From an uncultured Eubacteriales bacterium (GTDB lineage: Bacteria > Bacillota > Clostridia > Lachnospirales > Anaerotignaceae), in contig URCD01000004.1 in the NCBI GenBank assembly GCA_900546215.1, positions 1 to 57,707 of the forward strand: 57,707 nucleotides of DNA. Direction: 5' to 3'. Shown piece after piece: positions 41,822-48,851 of this stretch. The notes below the pieces were generated by a model that did no database searches, was not told the origin of the DNA, and saw only the letters and a list, made by a program, of their open reading frames with translations. Numbering within the stretch: the first letter of the stretch is position 1; each line of letters starts with the position of its first letter. Position numbers and translations under genes: made by a program.

Positions 41822-42176
41822 TTAACCTTTTAGCCATCTTTGTACCCATTTCTTTTAATACATCTTTGCTCTTCTGGTCAAGTTCCATATAGATTTCAAT
41901 AAAGGTTTTTATAAAATCATCGTTTCCATCCGTGATTTCAGACATATATGTTGCAAGTTTATCGTCAACTTCATTGAACATATCACCTTTGCCGGTTCTA
42001 AGCCACTCTTCATTTACTCCATAAGTGCTACAGATATTATTGATAACTGTGTCCATAGGAACTTTATCTTGTGTCTCATAAGTTGCTATTGTATTTCTTT
42101 TTACCCCAATGTTTTCACCAAAAGCTTGCTGCGTAAGCCCTAAAGATTTTCTTAAAGCTTTAATTCTATCTTTCAT
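41802..42176 (-). CDS. CI-like phage repressor (XRE)
   Basis: 124 residues from ATG 42176 (AAGGTG 7 bases upstream). HTH at about 4-58 (LTQQAFGENIGVKRNTIATYE), linker NEEWLRTGKGDMFNE, then a helical C terminus MELDQKSKDVLKEMGTKMAKRL. No peptidase domain, so it is not a LexA-type self-cleaving repressor; relief must come another way, for instance by an antirepressor. Divergent from the early operon, as expected for the lysogeny switch. Confidence 0.9.
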   Translation of the reverse strand: MKDRIKALRKSLGLTQQAFGENIGVKRNTIATYETQDKVPMDTVINNICSTYGVNEEWLRTGKGDMFNEVDDKLATYMSEITDGNDDFIKTFIEIYMELDQKSKDVLKEMGTKMAKRLIKKEQI

Positions 42177-42245
42177 TATATCACCTTCTTGTATTGGATA
42201 ACTAAATGGTATCATAAAAAAGTCGAGCTGTCAACAAATAAATGC

Positions 42246-42274
42246 TTGACTTTGTTCATAATATGACTTATAAT
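42246..42274 (+). promoter_or_regulatory. Early rightward promoter and operators
   Basis: TTGACT, 17-base spacer, perfect TATAAT. The spacer begins with GTTCATAATATGAC and a facing CATGAAC lies at 42283-42289, giving repressor-operator-like half-sites GTTCAT/ATGAAC on both sides of the -10 box. Confidence 0.8.
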
Positions 42275-42304
42275 AGTCGTAACATGAACAAAGGAGGTGA
42301 TAAA

Positions 42305-42469
42305 ATGGATAAAACAATTAAACTAACGGACGAACAAAAGAATGATATTAAAGAAATGACAGATATTCTTGTTATTTTGCCGACTGCTGAACGAGAGATA
42401 CTTAAAACCGCAGCACAAGCATTTAAAGCAAGAATGGTTATGAACGATAAACCAGAAAAGGTTAGTTAG
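42305..42469 (+). CDS. 54-residue helical early protein (antirepressor candidate)
   Basis: 54 residues from ATG 42305 with AAAGGAGGTG upstream. First gene of the early operon, in the place of Cro, yet with no HTH. The helix VILPTAEREILKTAAQAFKAR resembles the repressor's C-terminal helix (MELDQKSKDVLKEMGTKMAKR). Same arrangement as the short genes of modules A and B at 30748 and 31440. Function inferred only. Confidence 0.6.
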   Translation: MDKTIKLTDEQKNDIKEMTDILVILPTAEREILKTAAQAFKARMVMNDKPEKVS

Positions 42470-42542
42470 GGGGGAACGTAAATGAATTACTTAAAATAAG
42501 TACAAACCTTGTCTGAATATACATAATTAGGAGGTGTTTCAG

Positions 42543-42695
42543 ATGAAAAACAAGAAAGACGACAAAGAAATTAAGGTCAGGCATATTATGGCAAACGGTG
42601 AAATCAGAGACACCTTAAAGGGTTATCAATTTTCTGCTGATGATTTGCCAGAAGTAGCAAGAAGGATAATTTATCAACTAATAACTCAGGAATAA
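42543..42695 (+). CDS. Small conserved phage protein
   Basis: 50 residues. VRHIMANGEIRDTLKGYQF resembles the small BOW99_gp33-type proteins of Firmicutes phages (R-x-I-M-x-N-G-x-x-R-D). AGGAGGTG 8 bases upstream. Function unknown; early-operon gene. Confidence 0.6.
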   Translation: MKNKKDDKEIKVRHIMANGEIRDTLKGYQFSADDLPEVARRIIYQLITQE

Positions 42696-42752
42696 GGAGT
42701 AGCAGCCGAAAGGCTGTTAAGAGGGACAAGCTACAAAAGAGGTGAAAAACAA

Positions 42753-42929
42753 ATGCTAGAAACAATCAGCTTAATCCTGCTAATCCTGATAGGGTCCTTC
42801 ATCTGCATATACTATGACGCTGCGCTAGGCGTTGTGATATTCCTGTATCTGATTATCCAGTTTGCCTATGATGCGTACTGCATGAAACAGAGAAACAGGA
42901 AGCTGAGAAAGGAGCTGAAAAAACAATGA
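42753..42929 (+). CDS. Small single-pass membrane protein
   Basis: 58 residues: two adjoining hydrophobic stretches (about 4-44, ISLILLILIGSFICIYY and GVVIFLYLIIQFAYDAY) then a basic tail KQRNRKLRKELKKQ. AGAGGTG upstream. Overlaps the next gene by ATGA. Early phage membrane protein; function unknown. Confidence 0.65.
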   Translation: MLETISLILLILIGSFICIYYDAALGVVIFLYLIIQFAYDAYCMKQRNRKLRKELKKQ

Positions 42930-43096
42930 GTAAAACGATGTATGAGATAGAAGGATATTTGTTTGAGGTAATTGGCTGGGAACGTTATAACGGAAAACCC
43001 ATTCCGATAATAGACAATTGTTCTATAGGGAAAATAAAAGAGCTCCCGGAGGCGGCAACCTCACTTGGGAGCAAAGCTAATAAATCACTTACATAA
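42926..43096 (+). CDS. Small phage protein with RNA hairpin in its 3' end
   Basis: 56 residues, MSKTMYEIEGYLFEVIGWER then a tail of low complexity. Translationally coupled to the gene before it. The last 18 codons coincide with a structured element that occurs again, outside any gene, at 44266-44330, so the tail may be shaped by RNA function rather than protein function. Confidence 0.55.
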   Translation: MSKTMYEIEGYLFEVIGWERYNGKPIPIIDNCSIGKIKELPEAATSLGSKANKSLT

Positions 43097-43101
43097 TAAC
43101 C
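43042..43101 (+). ncRNA. Hairpin-plus-tail element, copy 1
   Basis: P1 GCUCCC/GGGAGC (43042-43047, 43067-43072), P2 GAGG/CCUC (43049-43052, 43059-43062), loop CGGCAA. Then a tail AAAGCTAATAAATCACTTACATA (given here in two parts: AAAGCTAATAAA and TCACTTACATA). Copy 2 at 44266 keeps the loop GGCA and the tail but has different, still complementary stems. Both copies lie 32-37 bases before the next start codon. Confidence 0.7.
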
Positions 43102-43133
43102 GACAAAAATAAATAAGTCAAGGAGGCAACGAA

Positions 43134-43499
43134 ATGGCAAGTGAAAACATTAAATCAATTGTGCAGATGGCCAGAGGCGCAATAGAAGAGAGAATTGACC
43201 TTGAAATGTCAAGAATACTCGAAAACGTCTTAGACCCAAACACAAAGGCAACGGCAAAGAGAAAGCTTACTGTAACTTTTGAAATCCAGCCTGATGATGA
43301 ACGAAAGACATTATCAGTAGCGGCAACAGCCAAAAGCGCTCTTGCACCAACAAATCCTGTAGCGACAGCCCTTTATGTCGGAAAGATAGGAGAAGAAATA
43401 CAGGCTGTAGAAATGACAGCTCAGATACCGGGACAAGCAGACTTGTTTGGAGGGGAACAGGAAGCGCCTGCACAGCTCAAGCTCGTAGTTAATAAATAA
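43134..43499 (+). CDS. Phage protein of the 'replication terminator' family
   Basis: 121 residues. N-terminal helix (VQMARGAIEERIDLEMSRIL), ENVLDPNTKATAKRKLTVTF, then beta strands and a Pro/Glu-rich end. It resembles small phage proteins often labelled replication terminator protein in Clostridia phages; there is little evidence for that function. AAGGAGG upstream; co-transcribed with the recombination genes. Confidence 0.65.
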   Translation: MASENIKSIVQMARGAIEERIDLEMSRILENVLDPNTKATAKRKLTVTFEIQPDDERKTLSVAATAKSALAPTNPVATALYVGKIGEEIQAVEMTAQIPGQADLFGGEQEAPAQLKLVVNK

Positions 43500-43511
43500 G
43501 GAGGAAAAAAC

Positions 43512-44255
43512 ATGTTAAAAGAAGCAATTGAAAAAATCAGACAGATGGCACTTGACGGCGCAGAAATCAAGGTTGTTGAGATAGACGACTGGATTTACAG
43601 CAAGAACGAAAAAGGTGATTTGGTAAAAGTAGCTGAAAAGGATACAAAACGTAAAATTCCAGACTGTATAAAGGCTACAAGCCTTGAGGGCTTAGTTAAT
43701 TGGATAAAGGCTGAAAATGAATACGACAAAATATTCATCGAGGTTAATGAGTATGACTGTGTTTCATGCAGTACCAAAAGAAGCGCGGTAAGGGAAGGGA
43801 GGTCCTATCTTCTTTTTTCTGCGGAAAGCCGTAATAACACATTCAGAGAAGGCTACCGGAACCATGAAGCAGCCGTGATAGAGCTTAGAAGTAAATATCA
43901 GCATACAGATGATATAGACTATCTTCTACAGCTTTTAAGCACAATAACGCTTGAGGACAGCGTACAGAGTAACGATAACGGTCTTACACAGCAGGTAACA
44001 GTAAGAAAAGGAATAGGGCTTGCAGAGAAAAAGACAGTAAAGCCAATTGTAAAGCTTAAACCGTATAGAACGTTTTATGAGGTAGAACAGCCTGAAAGTG
44101 AGTTTTTAGTAAGAATAAATGATGAAGGGAAAATAGGATTTTATGAGGCTGACGGCGGCATGTGGAAAATGACAGCCAGATACACAATAAAGGAATATCT
44201 CGAAAAAGCTCTAAAGGAGGAAATAAACAGTGGAAAGATAACGGTAACGCTCTAA
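43512..44255 (+). CDS. Phage protein, DUF2303-like
   Basis: 247 residues. The C-terminal half with KLKPYRTFYEVEQPESEFL, RINDEGKIGFYEADGGMWK recalls DUF2303 phage proteins, which sit with recombination genes and have no proven role. Starts 12 bases after the previous gene with GGAGG. The call is tentative. Confidence 0.55.
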   Translation: MLKEAIEKIRQMALDGAEIKVVEIDDWIYSKNEKGDLVKVAEKDTKRKIPDCIKATSLEGLVNWIKAENEYDKIFIEVNEYDCVSCSTKRSAVREGRSYLLFSAESRNNTFREGYRNHEAAVIELRSKYQHTDDIDYLLQLLSTITLEDSVQSNDNGLTQQVTVRKGIGLAEKKTVKPIVKLKPYRTFYEVEQPESEFLVRINDEGKIGFYEADGGMWKMTARYTIKEYLEKALKEEINSGKITVTL

Positions 44256-44265
44256 AAATAAAAAC

Positions 44266-44330
44266 GCCCCTTGCGGAACTGGCATTCCAACAAAGGGGCA
44301 AAGCTAATAAATCACTTACATAGTAAACGG
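44266..44330 (+). ncRNA. Hairpin-plus-tail element, copy 2
   Basis: P1 GCCCCUU/AAGGGGC (44266-44272, 44293-44299), P2 GGAA/UUCC (44275-44278, 44285-44288), loop CUGGCA, then the same tail AAAGCTAATAAA + TCACTTACATA as copy 1 and a similar AGTCAAGGAG ribosome site further on. Here it is intergenic. Stem bases changed in a compensating way relative to copy 1. Confidence 0.75.
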
Positions 44331-44361
44331 AAATAAAGGAAAAGTCAAGGAGTGGAGACAA

Positions 44362-45648
44362 ATGAGTATAAAAATAAACAGCTTGGAAATAGAGAACATC
44401 AAGCGAGTAAAAGCTGTTAAATTTGAACCTGCACAAAACGGATTAACAATAGTAGGAGGTAAAAACGGGCAGGGTAAAACATCTGTATTAGATTCAATTG
44501 CATGGGCGCTTGGAGGCGATAAATTTAAACCTTCACAGCCACAGAGAGAGGGCTCAGTAATACCTCCTAACCTACATATAGTTCTGTCAAATGGACTTGT
44601 TGTGGAACGTAAAGGAAAAAACAGCGATTTAAAAGTAACAGACCCAGACGGACAAAAAGGAGGACAGCAACTCTTAAATGAATTTGTTGAACAGTTGGCC
44701 TTAAACCTGCCGAAATTTATGGAGGCCTCGAATAAAGAAAAGGCAAATACTCTTTTACAGATAATAGGCGTAAAAGATGAACTCAATGAACTGGAACAGA
44801 AGGAGCAGGAGCTTTATAACGAGCGTACAGCTATAGGCCGAATATCAGACCAAAAAAGAAAGTATGCAAAAGAAATGGTTTATTATGACGGTGTGCCAAA
44901 GGAACTTATATCAGCCGCAGAACTTATAAACCAGCAGCAAGATATATTGGCCAGAAACGGAGAGAACCAGCGTAAAAGGGATAAAGCTTTGAGCCTGCAT
45001 GCTGAAAGGAATCGTCTTGCGGAAAAAGTAAATGCATTGAAAGAGGAGTTGGAACGGTATCAGAAACGGTTGATACAGGTTGACCAAGATATGACTATTG
45101 CTTATAAGTCTGCTGAAGAACTAAAGGACGAATCTACAGAAGAGCTTGAAACGAACATAAGAAATATAGATGAAATAAATCTAAAAGTCAGAAGTAACCT
45201 TGATAAAGAAAAAGCGGAAGAGGACGCAAAATATTACGCCGAAAAATACGACACATTAACATCTGAAATTAATAAAGTCAGAAAAGCGAAGTCGGATTTA
45301 TTGGAGGGGGCAAACCTGCCTTTGCCAGGATTGTCGGTAAGCGAAGGTGAATTAACATATAACGGTTATAAATGGGATAACATGTCAGGCAGTGAGCAGC
45401 TTAAGGTAGCCGCAGCTATAGTAAGGAAAATAAATCCCAATTGTGGTTTCGTTCTTATAGACAAACTGGAACAGATGGACACAGACACGCTTAAGGAATT
45501 CGGGGAATGGCTGGAGACAGAGGGCTTACAGGCTATAGCCACAAGAGTAAGCACCGGAGGGGAATGCAGCATTGTAATAGAAGACGGTTATATACAAGGA
45601 GCAGAGAAGCCACAGGAAATAAAAACGTGGAAGGCAGGTGAGTTTTAA
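44362..45648 (+). CDS. SbcC/Rad50-like AAA ATPase
   Basis: 428 residues. Walker A GGKNGQGKTSVLDSIAWAL near the N terminus, long coiled coils (about 150-310), C-terminal ABC signature MSGSEQLKVAAAIV and Walker B FVLIDKLEQMD. It lacks the long arms and zinc hook of full Rad50, so it is the short phage type found with nuclease or annealing genes. Likely a DNA-end processing or recombination ATPase. The Walker B acidic residue pattern (IDKLEQ) is atypical. AGGAGTGGAG upstream. Confidence 0.88.
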   Translation: MSIKINSLEIENIKRVKAVKFEPAQNGLTIVGGKNGQGKTSVLDSIAWALGGDKFKPSQPQREGSVIPPNLHIVLSNGLVVERKGKNSDLKVTDPDGQKGGQQLLNEFVEQLALNLPKFMEASNKEKANTLLQIIGVKDELNELEQKEQELYNERTAIGRISDQKRKYAKEMVYYDGVPKELISAAELINQQQDILARNGENQRKRDKALSLHAERNRLAEKVNALKEELERYQKRLIQVDQDMTIAYKSAEELKDESTEELETNIRNIDEINLKVRSNLDKEKAEEDAKYYAEKYDTLTSEINKVRKAKSDLLEGANLPLPGLSVSEGELTYNGYKWDNMSGSEQLKVAAAIVRKINPNCGFVLIDKLEQMDTDTLKEFGEWLETEGLQAIATRVSTGGECSIVIEDGYIQGAEKPQEIKTWKAGEF

Positions 45649-46688
45649 TGGAGATTATAAGGGGAAAAATACCGGGCGCGCAAAAGATAGTGGTTTATGG
45701 CCCGGAGGGAATCGGAAAATCAACCTTTGCTTCTAAATTTCCTAATCCGATTTTTATAGATACAGAGGGAAGCACCAGACACATGGACGTGGCAAGGCTT
45801 AAAAAGCCTTCCAGTTATCCACTGCTTTGTGAAGAAGTTAAGTACATAACCAATAATCCCGATATATGCAGAACACTTGTAATTGACACAATGGACTGGG
45901 CGGAGCAGCTTTGCATAAGTGATTTGTGCTCAAGATATAACAAGAAAGGAATTGAGGATTTTGGCTATGGCAACGGATATGTATACGCAAAAGAAGAAAT
46001 AGGCCGTTTTTTAAACCTGCTTGATGAAGTAATAGAACGTCAAATAAATGTTGTTCTTACAGCACACGCGCAAATACGTAAGTTTGAACAGCCGGACGAA
46101 CTGGGGGCCTATGATAGATACGAACTGAAACTGGGAAAGAAAACATCTTCTCAAACTTCTCCACTTATAAAAGAATGGGCTGACGCTGTACTGTTCGCCA
46201 ACTATAAAACTTTGTCTATAGCTACAGATGACAACGGTAAAAAATTCAAAGCACATGGAGGAACAAGAGTAATGTACACAGCTCACCATCCATGCTGGGA
46301 CGCGAAAAATCGTTGGGGGCTGAAAGAAGAGGTGCCCTTTGATTACAACGAGATAGCTAGGTTTATACCCGGCGGCACTGGGGAAGTTCGGGAAACCGAA
46401 CGAACAATACAGGAAGAGACAATTGTTTCCGATAAACAGGAAAAACCAAAAGAAAACAATCCGGTTATAAACGAGGGGATACCAAAAGCTCTGAAAGACC
46501 TTATGGATGAAAACTTTGTTACTGAAGATGAAATACGTCTGGCGGTATTTACAAAGGGCTATTATCCATTAGATATGCCGATAGAAAAATATCCTTCTGA
46601 ATTTATATCAGGAGTTTTAATAGGCGCATGGCCGCAGGTATTCAAAACAATTCTTGCAGGCAGGGAAGATGAAGATACACCTTTTTAA
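45648..46688 (+). CDS. Phage ATP-binding recombinase, Sak4-like (AAA_24)
   Basis: 346 residues; start overlaps the previous stop (TAATG). RecA-like core with Walker A GPEGIGKSTFASKF, IFIDTEGSTRHMDVARL, Walker B RTLVIDTMDWAEQL, and VLTAHAQIRKFE. Single-strand annealing/strand-exchange ATPases of the Sak4 group have this layout. The C-terminal third (about 240-346) is variable and acidic. With the SbcC-like ATPase and DUF669 protein it makes a phage recombination module. Confidence 0.85.
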   Translation: MEIIRGKIPGAQKIVVYGPEGIGKSTFASKFPNPIFIDTEGSTRHMDVARLKKPSSYPLLCEEVKYITNNPDICRTLVIDTMDWAEQLCISDLCSRYNKKGIEDFGYGNGYVYAKEEIGRFLNLLDEVIERQINVVLTAHAQIRKFEQPDELGAYDRYELKLGKKTSSQTSPLIKEWADAVLFANYKTLSIATDDNGKKFKAHGGTRVMYTAHHPCWDAKNRWGLKEEVPFDYNEIARFIPGGTGEVRETERTIQEETIVSDKQEKPKENNPVINEGIPKALKDLMDENFVTEDEIRLAVFTKGYYPLDMPIEKYPSEFISGVLIGAWPQVFKTILAGREDEDTPF

Positions 46689-46696
46689 ACATTAGC

Positions 46697-46790
46697 CCCT
46701 AACAAGTGAATTATCAATCGTTGGGTAGGGGCGTTACGAAAAGCGAGGTTGGAATGCCGAAGGACGGCTAGAATAAGGAGGATAAACAAA
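46697..46790 (+). other. Structured intergenic segment
   Basis: GCCCCTA/TAGGGGC arms (46697-46703, 46721-46727) enclose a loop of about 17 bases, followed by a small GCCG-AAGGA-CGGC hairpin (46758-46770) and then AAGGAGG. It separates two co-oriented genes; possible translational control or processing site. Confidence 0.5.
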
Positions 46791-46791
46791 T

Positions 46792-47259
46792 ATGGCAGAT
46801 TATAAAAACGAAGAACATGAATTAAGCTGGGACAGCGCTATAGAAAAGGACGCACCGGAATATATACTTCTCCCGGAAGGAGATTACGATTTCACAGTAT
46901 CAAAGTTTGAAAAGGGTAGGCATAACGGCAGTGAAAAGCTGCCGCCATGCTACAAAGCAATCCTTTACTTAACGATTGATACACCTGAAGGCATAGCTAC
47001 TATACAGCACCAGTTGTTTTTACATACTAAAACGGAACCCATGCTTTCAGCTTTCTTTACAGCTATTGGACAGAAGAAAAAAGGCGAAAAAGTCACAATG
47101 AACTGGAATGCAGTAACAGGCTCTAAAGGGCGCTGCAAGGTTTATATTGACAAATGGACTGGTGACGACGGTGTAGAAAGAAAAAGCAATAAAATACGTA
47201 AATTTTATGAGCCTGAAGAAACTAAGACCTCAGGAGGATTTACACCGGGGAGGTTTTAA
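46792..47259 (+). CDS. DUF669 phage protein (ssDNA-binding-type)
   Basis: 155 residues. PEGDYDFTVSKFEKGRHNG, PCYKAILYLTIDTPEGIATI, and GSKGRCKVYIDKWTG fit DUF669, an OB-fold-like family next to Sak4/helicase genes thought to bind single-stranded DNA. AAGGAGG upstream, 2 bases before the helicase gene. Confidence 0.85.
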   Translation: MADYKNEEHELSWDSAIEKDAPEYILLPEGDYDFTVSKFEKGRHNGSEKLPPCYKAILYLTIDTPEGIATIQHQLFLHTKTEPMLSAFFTAIGQKKKGEKVTMNWNAVTGSKGRCKVYIDKWTGDDGVERKSNKIRKFYEPEETKTSGGFTPGRF

Positions 47260-47261
47260 TA

Positions 47262-48851
47262 ATGCAGCTTAGGCCATATCAGGAAGAAGCAAAAAAAGCA
47301 GTGCTTGAGGAATGGGACAGGGGCGTTAAGAAAACGCTTCTAGTCCTGCCAACAGGCACAGGGAAAACAATAGTATTCAGTAAGATAATAGAGGATAGAG
47401 TAAAAGCCGGCGAAAGGGTTCTTGTGTTGGCACATAGGGGAGAGCTGCTTGAACAGGCAGCGGATAAGCTGTATAAATCAACAGGACTTAAATGTGCCGT
47501 TGAAAAAGCGGAAGAAACGTGTATAGGGAGCTGGTTTAGAGTGGTTGTCGGTTCTGTACAAACACTTATGAGGGAGAAAAGGCTTAACAAGCTGGCTCCT
47601 GATTTTTTTAACAGTATAGTCATAGATGAAGCGCATCACTGCATATCTGACGGCTATCAAAGAGTACTTAACTACTTTAAAGAAGCGAAGGTTTTAGGAG
47701 TAACGGCCACGCCTGATAGAGGTGATATGAAAAACCTCGGACAGGTATTTGAAAGCCTTTCTTATGAATATACGCTTCCCAAAGCGATAAAGGACGGCTA
47801 TCTTTCACCTATTAAAGCTATAACAATACCCTTAAAACTTGACTTAAGTCACGTGGGCACACAGGCCGGGGATTTTAAAGCCGGGGACTTGGGAACAGCC
47901 CTTGACCCGTATCTTTATCAGATAGCTGTGGAAATGAAAAAATACTGTGCGGAGAGGAAAACTGTAGTATTTCTTCCTCTCATTAAAACCAGTCAGAAGT
48001 TCAGGGATATTTTAAACAGCATGGGTTTTCGCGCCGCAGAAGTAAACGGCGACAGCACAGACAGAGCACAGATACTCAAGGATTTTGACAAAGGCAGATA
48101 TAACGTGCTTTGTAATTCCATGCTTTTAACAGAGGGCTGGGACTGCCCGTCAGTTGACTGTATTGTTGTATTAAGGCCTACAAAGGTAAGAAGTTTATAT
48201 TCTCAGATGGTAGGCAGGGGGACAAGGCTATGCGAAGGAAAGGACCATTTATTATTGTTGGATTTTCTATGGCATACAGAAAGACACGAATTATGCCGCC
48301 CGGCAAACCTTATATGCGAAAATGCAGACGTAGCTCAAAAAATGACCGAAAACCTTGAACAGGCCGGATACCCTATTGACATTGAGGAAGCGGAAGAACA
48401 GGCGGTAAACGATGTTGTAGCACAGAGAGAAGAAGCCTTGGCTAAACAGCTTCAGGAAATGAAAAGCCGCAAACGTAAGCTTGTCGACCCATTACAGTAT
48501 GAAATGAGTATACAGGCTGAGGACTTATCAAGCTATGTACCTGCTTTCGGCTGGGAGATGTCACCGCCTTCTGATAATCAGCTTAAAGCACTCGAAAAGC
48601 TTGGTATCATGCCTGATGAAATAGACAATGCAGGAAAAGCATCTAAGCTTCTTGACAGACTCAATAAAAGAAAAGAGGAAGGGCTTACAACGCCGAAACA
48701 GATAAGATTTCTTGAAAATAGAGGTTTTACGCATGTAGGAACATGGCAGTTTGAGGATGCCAGAAATCTAATAGACAGAATAGCGGCAAACGGTTGGAGA
48801 GTGCCGTATAACATAAACCCTTCTGATTTTAACCCTAATGAGGTGAAGTAA
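47262..48851 (+). CDS. DEAD/DEAH-box superfamily 2 helicase
   Basis: 529 residues. Motifs: LRPYQEEAKKAV, Walker A LPTGTGKTIVF, IVIDEAHHC, TATPDRGDM, motif V LLTEGWDCPSVD and VI YSQMVGRGTRL. Type III restriction-like/UvsW-like helicase common in phage replication modules; moves along DNA, probably at forks or recombination intermediates. The last 120 residues are helical and outside the core. Its stop overlaps the next gene's start. Confidence 0.93.
   Translation: MQLRPYQEEAKKAVLEEWDRGVKKTLLVLPTGTGKTIVFSKIIEDRVKAGERVLVLAHRGELLEQAADKLYKSTGLKCAVEKAEETCIGSWFRVVVGSVQTLMREKRLNKLAPDFFNSIVIDEAHHCISDGYQRVLNYFKEAKVLGVTATPDRGDMKNLGQVFESLSYEYTLPKAIKDGYLSPIKAITIPLKLDLSHVGTQAGDFKAGDLGTALDPYLYQIAVEMKKYCAERKTVVFLPLIKTSQKFRDILNSMGFRAAEVNGDSTDRAQILKDFDKGRYNVLCNSMLLTEGWDCPSVDCIVVLRPTKVRSLYSQMVGRGTRLCEGKDHLLLLDFLWHTERHELCRPANLICENADVAQKMTENLEQAGYPIDIEEAEEQAVNDVVAQREEALAKQLQEMKSRKRKLVDPLQYEMSIQAEDLSSYVPAFGWEMSPPSDNQLKALEKLGIMPDEIDNAGKASKLLDRLNKRKEEGLTTPKQIRFLENRGFTHVGTWQFEDARNLIDRIAANGWRVPYNINPSDFNPNEVK

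Noticed and set aside
43134..43499. True replication terminator (Tus/RTP) function
   Set aside because: The database-style name is not supported by any terminator-binding motif or ter-like sites that I can see.
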